This document shows, one piece after another, positions 17,943-27,735 of a DNA stretch of 64,000 nucleotides. Made by a program: the position numbers and the translations under genes. The DNA lies in contig NZ_CP107947.1 of assembly GCF_036059255.1 (NCBI RefSeq), positions 5,208,001-5,272,000 on the forward strand, given 5' to 3'. The notes under the pieces are model-generated. The model ran no database searches and was not told the DNA's origin. It saw only the letters and a program-made list of their open reading frames with translations. This DNA is from Micromonospora sp. NBC_00389 (lineage in GTDB: Bacteria > Actinomycetota > Actinomycetes > Mycobacteriales > Micromonosporaceae). Each line of letters starts with the position of its first letter. The first letter of the stretch is position 1.

Positions 17943-20729
17943 ATGGTTACTGCATCAAGAGTGCAAATAACCGTGCTGCGCGGTCGGGACGACGAGTGCC
18001 GGGCTGTCCGGAACCTGCTCGATGGCGTGACCGACGGCGGTGGTGCTCTGATGCTGCATGGCGAGCCGGGTTCGGGCCGGACCGCGCTGGTCGGCTACGC
18101 CCACCGGTACGCCGAGCAATGCACCGTGCTCGCCGGGACCGGCCTGGCCGAGGAGGCCGCACTCCCGTACGCGGGCTTGCAGCGCCTGCTCGATCCGGTG
18201 CTCGATCGGGCCGCCGCCCTGCCGGAGCAGCAGCGGCACCTGCTGCGGCGGGCGCTGGCCGGAGAGGGCTGTCCGGCTGACCGCCAACTGGCGCTGTCGA
18301 TGGCCGTGCTCGGGCTGCTCGCCGCCGCCGCCCGGGACCGCCCCCTGCTCGCCACCATGGACGACGTCGACCGGGGCGACCGGCAGACCACCCAGGTGCT
18401 GGCCGTCGTGGCCCGCCGGCTGCGGCACCTGCCGGTCGCCGTCCTGCTCACCGCGGACGTCACCGCGACGGTCGACGGGATCCCGGCGCACCGGCTCCGA
18501 CCGCTGGACGAGCGCGAGAGCGTCGCCGTCCTCACCGACCGGCTGCCCGAGCGGCCCGCCGCGCCGGTCGCGTCCACGCTCGCCGCGGTCGGCGGCGGTA
18601 ACCCGCAGGCCCTGGTGGACCTCGCCGGCGTGCTCAGTCCCGGTCAATGGCGGGGAGAGGAGCCGCTGCCCACCGCACCGCCGGCCGACGGCGCGTTGGG
18701 CCGCGCCTATCGGGCCAGGCTGGACCAGTTGCCGGCGGACAGCCGACGGATGCTGCTACTCGCCGCGCTCAACGAGGACGGGCGGCCGGCCACCCTGATC
18801 CGGGCGGCGCAGGCCGCCGGGACCACCGTCGAGGCGCTCGCCCCGGCGGAGGTCGTCGGCCTGGTCCGTGTCGAGCCGACCGGCGTCACGTTCCCCCAGC
18901 CGCTGGCCCGCGCGATGGTCGCGGCCAGCGCGCCGCTCGCGGAGCGCCGCGCGGCGCACCGGCTGCTCGCCGACGTGTTCGACGCAGAGGGACAGCGGCT
19001 GCGCTGGGCGATGCACCTCGCCGCCGCGACGGCGGGCACCGACCCGGCCCTGGCCACCGAGCTGGAACAGGCCGCGGCCGGTGGGGAGGGCGGCTGGGCC
19101 ATCGCCTCGGCGGCGCTGTGCCGGGCCGCCGAACTCAGCGACGAACCGGCCCGCGCCGCCGCCCGCCTGCTGGCCGCGGCCCGGTACGCCTGGGCGGCCG
19201 GCCAACCCGGTCAGGCCCGACTGCTGCTCGACCGCCTCCGCGCCGTTTGCGTGGACCCGGTCGTCAGTGGGCACGCCGACCTGCTCCGTGGCGAGCTGGA
19301 ACTGCGGTGCGACGACGCCTCGGGTGCGTCGGTCACGTTGCTGGCCGCCGCCGGGGCGGTGGCCGGCACCGACCGCGCCCTGGCCCTGGCCGCGCTGGTG
19401 CGGGCCGGCGAGGCCGTCTGCTTCGCCGGTGACCAGTACCGGTACGCCGAGGTCGGGCGCCGGGCGCTGGCGTTGCGGCGCCCGAACGAGCCGCCGGGCA
19501 TCGAGCTGAGGGCCTCCTTGGTCGCCGGGGTGGCCGCGACCCTGCGGGGCGACCACGAGCGGGCCGGCCCGGCGCTGCGTCGGGCCGTCGTGCTCGGTGG
19601 CCGGTTGACCGGGCCGGCACTGACCCCGACCGCGCTCACCTGCGCGGCAGCCGCCGGCCTGGTGGTGGCCGTGGACGGCGCGGCGCACCGGCTCGCCGAG
19701 CGCGCCGTCGGGTTGGCCCGGGACCGGGGAGAGTTGTCCATGCTGCCCCGGGCGCTGGAGCTGCGGGCCATCGCCGAGTACTGGCTGGGCCGGCATGAGG
19801 CGGCGGCCGAGACCTCCCGTGCCGGGCTGCGGGTCGCCCGCGCCACCGGGCAGGTCAACTGCGCCAACGTCCACCTGGGCATGCTCGCCGTGCTGGCCGC
19901 CATCCGCGCCGACCGGGCCACCAGCCTGCAACGGATCCGCGAGATCGGCGAGACGCCGACACCGGGCAGCCGGCCGCACGCGCTCGCCGGGTGGGCGCTG
20001 GCGGTTCTCGACCTGGTCGACGGCCGGCACGTCGAGGCCGCGGACCGACTGGCGTCGCTGGCCCGGCTCGGCACCGGCCGGGGGCAGGTCCTCGTCCAGG
20101 TGATGGCCACCCCGTACCTGGTGGAGGCGGCCGCCCATCTGGCGCACCGACCGGCGGCGACCGCCGCGCTCGCCGTCTTCGACCGTTGGGCCAGCAGCAC
20201 CGTGAGCCCGTTGCGCCGGGCACTCTCCGCCCGGTGTCACGCGCTGCTCGCGCCACGGGGTAGCGCCGAGGCCGAGCGGGAGTTCCGGACCGCGCTGCGG
20301 TTGCACCCGATGGAGGCCGGCACGTTCGAGCGGGCCCGCACCGAGCTGCTCTTCGGTCAGGAGCTGCGCCGCAGCCGGCGCCCGCGCGACGCCCGCGGGC
20401 ACCTGCACCAGGCCCGCGAGACGTTCACCCTGCTCGGGGCGAGTTGCTGGGCCGAGCAGGCCACCGCGGAGCTGCGTGCCGCCGGGGAGTCGGTCGGCCC
20501 GCCGGACCTGCCCGCGGCGCGGCTGTTGACCGGTCAGCAACTGCGGATCGCGCAACTGGTCGCCGAGGGGGCCACCAACCGGGAGATCGCCGCCCGGATG
20601 TTCCTCTCCACCCGCACGGTCGACCACCACCTCCGCAACGTGTTCCACCGGCTCGGCATCCGTTCCCGCACCGAGCTTGCCCGCGCGTTCGCCTCCGAGC
20701 GGCACGCCGGGCTGACCTCCGATCGGTGA
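17943..20729 (+). CDS. LAL-type LuxR-family regulator with non-canonical P-loop
   Basis: 928 residues. An N-terminal STAND ATPase module (about 1-250) is followed by a long helical, TPR-like middle and a C-terminal LuxR helix-turn-helix (about 860-920: LLTGQQLRIAQLVAEGATNREIA with TVDHHLRNVFHRLGI). The Walker A motif reads GEPGSGRT (40-47), with Arg where LAL proteins have the essential Lys, so ATP hydrolysis may be altered. Walker B-like LLATMDDVDRGD is present. Likely a transcriptional activator of the surrounding catabolic genes. A palindrome covers its first ten codons, and GACACT lies 6 bases before the ATG, so the transcript may be leaderless. Confidence 0.9.
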   Translation: MVTASRVQITVLRGRDDECRAVRNLLDGVTDGGGALMLHGEPGSGRTALVGYAHRYAEQCTVLAGTGLAEEAALPYAGLQRLLDPVLDRAAALPEQQRHLLRRALAGEGCPADRQLALSMAVLGLLAAAARDRPLLATMDDVDRGDRQTTQVLAVVARRLRHLPVAVLLTADVTATVDGIPAHRLRPLDERESVAVLTDRLPERPAAPVASTLAAVGGGNPQALVDLAGVLSPGQWRGEEPLPTAPPADGALGRAYRARLDQLPADSRRMLLLAALNEDGRPATLIRAAQAAGTTVEALAPAEVVGLVRVEPTGVTFPQPLARAMVAASAPLAERRAAHRLLADVFDAEGQRLRWAMHLAAATAGTDPALATELEQAAAGGEGGWAIASAALCRAAELSDEPARAAARLLAAARYAWAAGQPGQARLLLDRLRAVCVDPVVSGHADLLRGELELRCDDASGASVTLLAAAGAVAGTDRALALAALVRAGEAVCFAGDQYRYAEVGRRALALRRPNEPPGIELRASLVAGVAATLRGDHERAGPALRRAVVLGGRLTGPALTPTALTCAAAAGLVVAVDGAAHRLAERAVGLARDRGELSMLPRALELRAIAEYWLGRHEAAAETSRAGLRVARATGQVNCANVHLGMLAVLAAIRADRATSLQRIREIGETPTPGSRPHALAGWALAVLDLVDGRHVEAADRLASLARLGTGRGQVLVQVMATPYLVEAAAHLAHRPAATAALAVFDRWASSTVSPLRRALSARCHALLAPRGSAEAEREFRTALRLHPMEAGTFERARTELLFGQELRRSRRPRDARGHLHQARETFTLLGASCWAEQATAELRAAGESVGPPDLPAARLLTGQQLRIAQLVAEGATNREIAARMFLSTRTVDHHLRNVFHRLGIRSRTELARAFASERHAGLTSDR
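17945..17972. promoter_or_regulatory. Imperfect palindrome over the LAL regulator start
   Basis: GGTTACTGCA (17945-17954) and the inverted TGCAAATAACC (17962-17972) are separated by seven bases; one extra base bulges in the right arm. It shares CTGCA-N7-TGCA with the SDR operator, and 12 of 13 bases (GAGTGCAAATAAC) with the liv promoter at 11206-11218. Probably an operator at the transcription start. Confidence 0.5.
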
Positions 20730-20762
20730 CCGCCGGTCGGTCGCTGTCCGCTCTGGACGCCG

Positions 20763-20783
20763 TAAACTATCGCCGCTAGTTTA
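20763..20783 (+). promoter_or_regulatory. Operator overlapping the -10 of the acyl-CoA dehydrogenase promoter
   Basis: A perfect inverted repeat TAAACTA-N7-TAGTTTA. The right arm contains TAGTTT (20777-20782), which is seven bases before the ATG at 20790 and so looks like the -10 of a leaderless transcript. The A/T-rich arms stand out strongly from the GC-rich background. Likely a repressor site. Confidence 0.65.
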
Positions 20784-20789
20784 TGCGTC

Positions 20790-21938
20790 ATGGAGCTCAC
20801 CCTCTCCGCCGAGCAGGCGGCGGTCCGTCAGCTCGCCGCCGAGTTCGCCGACCGGGAGCTGGTGCCGCACGCGGCGGCCTGGGATCGCCGTGAGTCGGTC
20901 GATCCGACCATCGTGGGCATGCTCGGCGACCTGGGCTTTCTGGGGCTGACCATCGCCGAGTCCGACGGCGGTTCCGGGGGCGACCACCTCGCGTACTGCC
21001 TCGTCCTGGAAGAGCTCGGCCGGGGAGACTCGGCCGTGCGCGGCATCGTGTCGGTCTCACTCGGCCTGGTCGCGAAGTCGATCGCCGCGCACGGGTCGGT
21101 CGAGCAGCGGGCCGAGTGGCTGCCCCGGCTCTGCTCCGGCGCCGTTCTCGGCTGCTTCGCGCTGACCGAACCGGACAGCGGCTCGGACGCGGCCGCCCTG
21201 CGGACCCGCGCGGTGCGCGACGGCACCGACTGGCTGCTCACCGGCACGAAGACGTTCATCACCAACGGCACCACCGCCGACGTGGCGCTGGTCTTCGCCC
21301 GCACCGGTGGCCCCGGGCACCGGGGCATCACGGCGTTCCTGGTGCCGACCGGCAGCCCCGGGCTGACGCGGCGGGAGATCCACGGCAAGCTCGGCCTGCG
21401 CGGGCAGGCCACCGGGGAACTGCGCTTCGACGAGGTACGGGTGCCCGACGCGGCCCGCCTCGGCGCGGAGGGCGCCGGGTTCCGCCTGGCGCTGGCCACC
21501 CTGGCCAAGGGCCGGATGTCGGTCGCCGCCGGCTGCGTCGGCATCGCCCAGGGTTGCCTCGACGCGGCGGTCGGCTACGCCGGGCAGCGGACCCAGTTCG
21601 GCAAGCCGATCGCCGGTCACCAGCTCGTCCAGCAACTGCTCGCCGGCATCGCGGTGGATACCGCCGCGGCCCGGCTGCTGGTGTGGCAGGTGGCCGACCT
21701 GATCGACCGCGGCCAGCCGTTCGCCACCGAGGCGTCGATGGCCAAGCTCTTCGCGAGCGAGGCCGCCGTCCGGTCGGCCAACAACGCGGTCCAGGTCTTC
21801 GGGGGGTACGGCTACATCGACGAGTACCCGGTCGGCAAATACCTGCGCGATGCCCGGGTCGCCACCCTCTACGAGGGCACCAGCCAGATCCAGCAGCTCC
21901 TCATCGGACGCGCGCTCACCGGCGTCAACGCCTTCTAG
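20790..21938 (+). CDS. Acyl-CoA dehydrogenase
   Basis: 382 residues with the three acyl-CoA dehydrogenase domains: N-terminal helical (1-115), beta domain with the FAD-contact block CFALTEPDSGSDAAAL and TKTFITNGTTADV, and C-terminal helical domain with RTQFGKPIAGHQLVQQLLA. Catalytic base Glu362 sits in TLYEGTSQIQQ, the position used by short/medium-chain and many branched-chain enzymes. It introduces an alpha-beta double bond into an acyl-CoA. Context with the liv transporter and SDR suggests degradation of an imported branched or aromatic-derived acid (inference). Confidence 0.93.
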   Translation: MELTLSAEQAAVRQLAAEFADRELVPHAAAWDRRESVDPTIVGMLGDLGFLGLTIAESDGGSGGDHLAYCLVLEELGRGDSAVRGIVSVSLGLVAKSIAAHGSVEQRAEWLPRLCSGAVLGCFALTEPDSGSDAAALRTRAVRDGTDWLLTGTKTFITNGTTADVALVFARTGGPGHRGITAFLVPTGSPGLTRREIHGKLGLRGQATGELRFDEVRVPDAARLGAEGAGFRLALATLAKGRMSVAAGCVGIAQGCLDAAVGYAGQRTQFGKPIAGHQLVQQLLAGIAVDTAAARLLVWQVADLIDRGQPFATEASMAKLFASEAAVRSANNAVQVFGGYGYIDEYPVGKYLRDARVATLYEGTSQIQQLLIGRALTGVNAF

Positions 21939-21978
21939 CCGCCCCCGGCGTGTCGTGTCGGAGTGGCCCGGACACGAA

Positions 21979-22022
21979 AGAGCGTGATGACTCTGCGGTA
22001 TGCCTCAGAGTCATCACGCTCT
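21979..22022. terminator. Perfect 17-bp hairpin after the acyl-CoA dehydrogenase
   Basis: Arms at 21979-21995 and 22006-22022 are exact complements (AGAGCGTGATGACTCTG) around a 10-base loop. Stem and position suit a terminator. The long, moderately A/T-containing stem is unlike the GC-only terminators elsewhere here, and may be a dispersed palindromic element. Confidence 0.7.
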
Positions 22023-22169
22023 GAGCGGTGACATCGATCCGGTGGGTCAGGCGACGATGGTGCCGAGGGCGGGCATGCCGCTGTCCGGATCAGCCCACGC
22101 CGGAGCACCGTCAGTCCCGTCCAGGTGTGACTTCCGGCCGGAGCACCGAGCCGAGCCACCGGTTGGGCC

Positions 22170-22322
22170 ATGGAGATCGTCGAACTCGTGGAACACGAGA
22201 TCGATCCGGCCCGTGACGTGCCAGATCTGCCGCAGGCGGTTGCTGCGGTCCACACCGACACCGTCGCGGTCAGCTTCCGCAAGTCCGGCGTGCCGGACGC
22301 GCGGGGCCGCCGCATCTACTGA
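22170..22322 (+). CDS. Possible 50-residue hypothetical protein or remnant
   Basis: ATG at 22170 opens a short frame (starting MEIVELVEHEIDPARD, ending PDARGRRIY) bounded upstream by an in-frame stop at 22128-22130. Charged, non-repetitive composition is compatible with coding. There is no obvious ribosome site, no recognised family, and a competing minus-strand frame. Treat as tentative. Confidence 0.25.
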   Translation: MEIVELVEHEIDPARDVPDLPQAVAAVHTDTVAVSFRKSGVPDARGRRIY

Positions 22323-22393
22323 TCCGGCACGTGGACGGCCCGACCGGAGCGGAGCAACCACCGGCTATCGGGAATGTTCCGGTAACACGACGC

Positions 22394-22408
22394 CACCGGT
22401 TTCCGGTG
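22394..22408. promoter_or_regulatory. Small palindrome upstream of the esterase/xylanase pair
   Basis: CACCGG-ttt-CCGGTG, a perfect 6-base inverted repeat about 190 bases before the esterase start. It may be an operator or chance; it is listed because a second, longer repeat follows. Confidence 0.3.
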
Positions 22409-22466
22409 AACACGGTCGATGCGCAGGCTGCCGCCCAGTCCGGGAGGCGAAAGGTTTCCGGAAGTC

Positions 22467-22490
22467 TTGACAATCGAGCCTCCTCGATTG
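22467..22490 (+). promoter_or_regulatory. Promoter -35 and operator of the esterase/xylanase genes
   Basis: A consensus TTGACA at 22467-22472 overlaps a perfect inverted repeat CAATCGA-N6-TCGATTG (22471-22490). A repressor there would cover the -35 to -10 spacer. The -10 is not clear. Likely a sugar-responsive control site for hemicellulase expression (inference). Confidence 0.55.
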
Positions 22491-22586
22491 AAGCTGACAC
22501 AGTCACGCGAGCCGCGGTCAGGGTCGGGCGAAGGGCAGTCCTCGATCTACTCCCCTTCCATGCGCCACTCTCCCCAGGAATCGCGA

Positions 22587-25276
<2,690 letters not shown>

Positions 25277-25283
25277 CGCGACA

Positions 25284-25326
25284 CCGGACGGTGTGGAGGG
25301 TGCCCCGAACCCTCCACACCGTCCGG
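25284..25326. terminator. Strong bidirectional hairpin terminator
   Basis: Perfect 18-base arms (25284-25301 and 25309-25326) with a 7-base loop, eight bases after the xylanase stop and between convergent genes. Confidence 0.85.
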
Positions 25327-25387
25327 CCCGGAACCGGGCACGCCCGGCCCTGGCTGCGGCGCCCCCCACTGCGCTCAGCCAGGGCCG

Positions 25388-26830
25388 TCAGGCCCGGCAG
25401 ATCTTGACGTCCGGCTGGATGTCCAGCTTGTTGAACACGTTGTCCACCCGGCCGATGCCCGACTTCGCCTCGATCGACCCGGCGTTGATCAGTTCGAGGA
25501 AGGCGTTGACCGCCTTCACCAGGCCGGCGGGGATGCTGTAGCCGACGCCGTAGTCCAGGAACAGGCCGAGCTGGATGCTGCGGCACAGCTCGATCGGCGC
25601 GCCCAGGGCGGAGCCGACGGTCAGCCCCACCGTGGCGGTCACCGTGGCATACAGGCCGGCGGTGAAGCCGAAGGCACCCAGACCGGCTCGGAAGGCCGCC
25701 TGGTAATGGACGATGATGCCGCTGACACCGACCGACGGGCCGTAGATGGAGTCGGTGATGCTGTTGCGGACGGTCAGGTTCCAGGGTTTCGTGACGCCGA
25801 AGGCGCCGTCGGCGTAGCCGAACCCGAGGGAGCCGCCCAGCGACCATTCGCCAGCCGCCTTGATGTTGCCGTCCTTGGCGCTGAACGCCGTCTGCACCCC
25901 GACAAGCTGGTTGGCGGTGATGGAGAACGGGACGCCGAGGATCTCGCCGACCGGCACGCTGAAGTCCAGCGGGATCGGAAGGCGTTTGTTGACGTTCCGC
26001 CCCGCGTCGGTGGCACCCGCGATCTCGATCCGCAGCCCGGCCATACCGCCGATCAGCAGTTCCGCCCGACGGATCGCGCCACCCCGGATCTCCAGGTGGA
26101 ACCGGGCCGTCGGGTTCTTCATCAGCAGCGTCACCGTGCCGACGATGCGGATACCGCCGCCGTCGTAGCTGAACCGCGCGCCGACTCCGCTCGCGCAGCA
26201 GATCGGGGTGACCGCGAACCCGTCGATCCGCTGCTCACCCGCGCCGGCCGCCGGCCGAATCGCGCTCTGCCGCCCAGTGCCGGCCGCCATCCCGACCACC
26301 GGCGTCACCGAGCCGCCGCCCCCGCCGGCCTCGCCGTCGTACTCGGCCCAGAACGGCGTGCCCGCGTCGTACCGGATCGGATTGTCCAGGGAGACCGGCC
26401 GGTCACCGGCGAAGGTGCCGTCGCGGATCACCTGCGTGATGTCCACCGGTCCCAGGGTCACCGCCAGGTCCTCCCCGTCGCGGCGAACATCGAGCACCCG
26501 CCCGACCGCCCGACCGGTGAGGAACATGACCCTGCCCCGGGCGAGACGGTCGGCACCGCTGGCGGCGGGATCGATGCGCCAGGTGAGCGCATCCTCGGAG
26601 AGCCCGCGCACCGATCCACCGCCGCCGCCCACGAACACCACGTCGGGTTGATAGGTCACGTCCGGATTGGGCGCGGGCGCCGCACCGTACCGCTGGTCAC
26701 CGCCGGTGCCACCGGCCGGCGGACCGGGCGGCGTCGGGTCCGCTGCACCCCGATCGCAGGCCGCCGGGAGCAACAGGGTCACCGCGAGCAGCGCCACCAT
26801 CGCGCGGTGCCGCCGGGATCCGGGTGCCAT
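25388..26830 (-). CDS. Large lipoprotein of unknown function
   Basis: 480 residues from ATG 26830 with GGAGGGG upstream. Lipobox LPAAC gives lipidated Cys25, followed by a Pro/Gly-rich spacer. No domain is recognised. There is a Gly-rich VVFVGGGGGSV segment and a long beta-rich C-terminal half with many Gly/aromatic strands (for example FGFTAGLYATVTATVGLTVGS). Several cysteines, including a Cys-Cys pair (TPICCASG), suggest disulphides. It follows the DUF3558 lipoprotein gene by 20 bases, so the two are probably one operon acting at the cell surface. Confidence 0.7.
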   Translation of the reverse strand: MAPGSRRHRAMVALLAVTLLLPAACDRGAADPTPPGPPAGGTGGDQRYGAAPAPNPDVTYQPDVVFVGGGGGSVRGLSEDALTWRIDPAASGADRLARGRVMFLTGRAVGRVLDVRRDGEDLAVTLGPVDITQVIRDGTFAGDRPVSLDNPIRYDAGTPFWAEYDGEAGGGGGSVTPVVGMAAGTGRQSAIRPAAGAGEQRIDGFAVTPICCASGVGARFSYDGGGIRIVGTVTLLMKNPTARFHLEIRGGAIRRAELLIGGMAGLRIEIAGATDAGRNVNKRLPIPLDFSVPVGEILGVPFSITANQLVGVQTAFSAKDGNIKAAGEWSLGGSLGFGYADGAFGVTKPWNLTVRNSITDSIYGPSVGVSGIIVHYQAAFRAGLGAFGFTAGLYATVTATVGLTVGSALGAPIELCRSIQLGLFLDYGVGYSIPAGLVKAVNAFLELINAGSIEAKSGIGRVDNVFNKLDIQPDVKICRA

Positions 26831-26850
26831 CACGTCCCCTCCGCCGCGGG

Positions 26851-27402
26851 TCACAGCCGGCCGGCGGTCGTACGGGCCAGGGTCTCCAGGGCCGCGCGGT
26901 ACCTGGCTGGGTCATCGGTGCGGACGAGTCGGATGGAGACCCACACCCCGCCCTTGCTGACGAAGACCGTGCCGTCCTCGGCGTACGCCTCGTCGCCCGC
27001 ACCGCTGATCGGGGTCAGCTCGTGCCCGAGTTCGCGTTCGATGTCGAGAAACTTCTTCGCGCCGGGGCCGACGAACACCTCGACCTGGGCGGTCGGACCG
27101 CTGACCGGGCCGGTGTAGGTGCAGGTGTCCCGGTCCGGCGCCGGCTTCTCCAGCGGGTCCTCCAGCGGGGTGCCGGCCAGCTTCTCAGCCTCCCGCTTGG
27201 ACACCAGGGCGCAGGCGTCGACGGCCGGCGCGGCAGGCGACTCCTCCGCCGGGGCAGCGGCCGACGGGTCGCCGCCGGACGTGGCCGTGACGCTCTGCCC
27301 GGCGTCGGCCACCGGGGCGGCCGGACCATCGTCCGCTCCGCCGCAGGCGACCAGCGGGATGAGCAGCAGTGAGCACCACACGGGTGCGATCAGACGGCGC
27401 AC
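26851..27402 (-). CDS. DUF3558-type lipoprotein
   Basis: 183 residues from GTG 27402 (GAGGGA upstream; longer in-frame extensions lack a signal peptide). Lipobox LVAC with Cys20, then an Ala/Pro-rich spacer and a domain starting DACALVSKREAEKLAGTPL with CTYTG, as in actinobacterial DUF3558 proteins. The function of DUF3558 is unknown. First gene of the pair with the 480-residue lipoprotein. Confidence 0.75.
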   Translation of the reverse strand: MRRLIAPVWCSLLLIPLVACGGADDGPAAPVADAGQSVTATSGGDPSAAAPAEESPAAPAVDACALVSKREAEKLAGTPLEDPLEKPAPDRDTCTYTGPVSGPTAQVEVFVGPGAKKFLDIERELGHELTPISGAGDEAYAEDGTVFVSKGGVWVSIRLVRTDDPARYRAALETLARTTAGRL

Positions 27403-27422
27403 AGTCGTGCTTCCCTCGCTGG

Positions 27423-27689
27423 TCAGGGGAGTTCCGGATTGATGAGGGCGGTCCCGGGTGGATGGATCCACCGAGCCGGGATCAGGCGGTCGACCCGCCA
27501 TGCGGCGGCTGCGGCGGCCGCGGCCACCACCTCCGCGTTGGGGCCTTCGACCAGCGCGATCACGACGTCGTCGGTCGGTAGCCGGACGGCGGCGACCACC
27601 CGACAGTCTGGGGTGCCGAACGCCGGCGCCGCCCCGTCCGTGTCGGGGGAGCGGTCGTACTGCTCCAGTGCGAACAGGTAGCCGGCCAT
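27423..27689 (-). CDS. Small protein, possibly DUF4242-like
   Basis: 88 residues beginning MAGYLFALEQYDRSP. The C-terminal part (VIALVEGPNAEVVAAAAAAAAWRVDRLIPARWI) has the layout of the DUF4242 ferredoxin-like family, some members of which bind nickel. The match is weak. It contains an eight-Ala run. Located between the LAL regulator and the lipoprotein pair, same strand as both. Confidence 0.5.
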   Translation of the reverse strand: MAGYLFALEQYDRSPDTDGAAPAFGTPDCRVVAAVRLPTDDVVIALVEGPNAEVVAAAAAAAAWRVDRLIPARWIHPPGTALINPELP

Positions 27690-27735
27690 GACCTGAGGCT
27701 AGGTCGCAGCCGGTGGCGAGGAATCGGGCGTTTCC

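Larger units (their letters stand above)
22023..22586. other. Gene-poor stretch with possible gene remnants
   Basis: About 560 bases without a convincing full gene. The plus strand has a 50-codon frame at 22170-22322. The minus strand has a GC3-rich frame ending at 22047 whose last residues (ADPDSGMPALGTIVA) look like a genuine protein C-terminus abutting the hairpin. Only one of the two overlapping frames is likely to be real. The 3' part carries two inverted repeats and the promoter of the esterase gene. Confidence 0.5.

Noticed and set aside
22047..22361. Full minus-strand gene upstream of the esterase
   Set aside because: Only the last 20 or so residues look coding-like; the N-terminal part is Arg/Gly-rich shadow, and no start signal is visible. 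Kept as a possible remnant.
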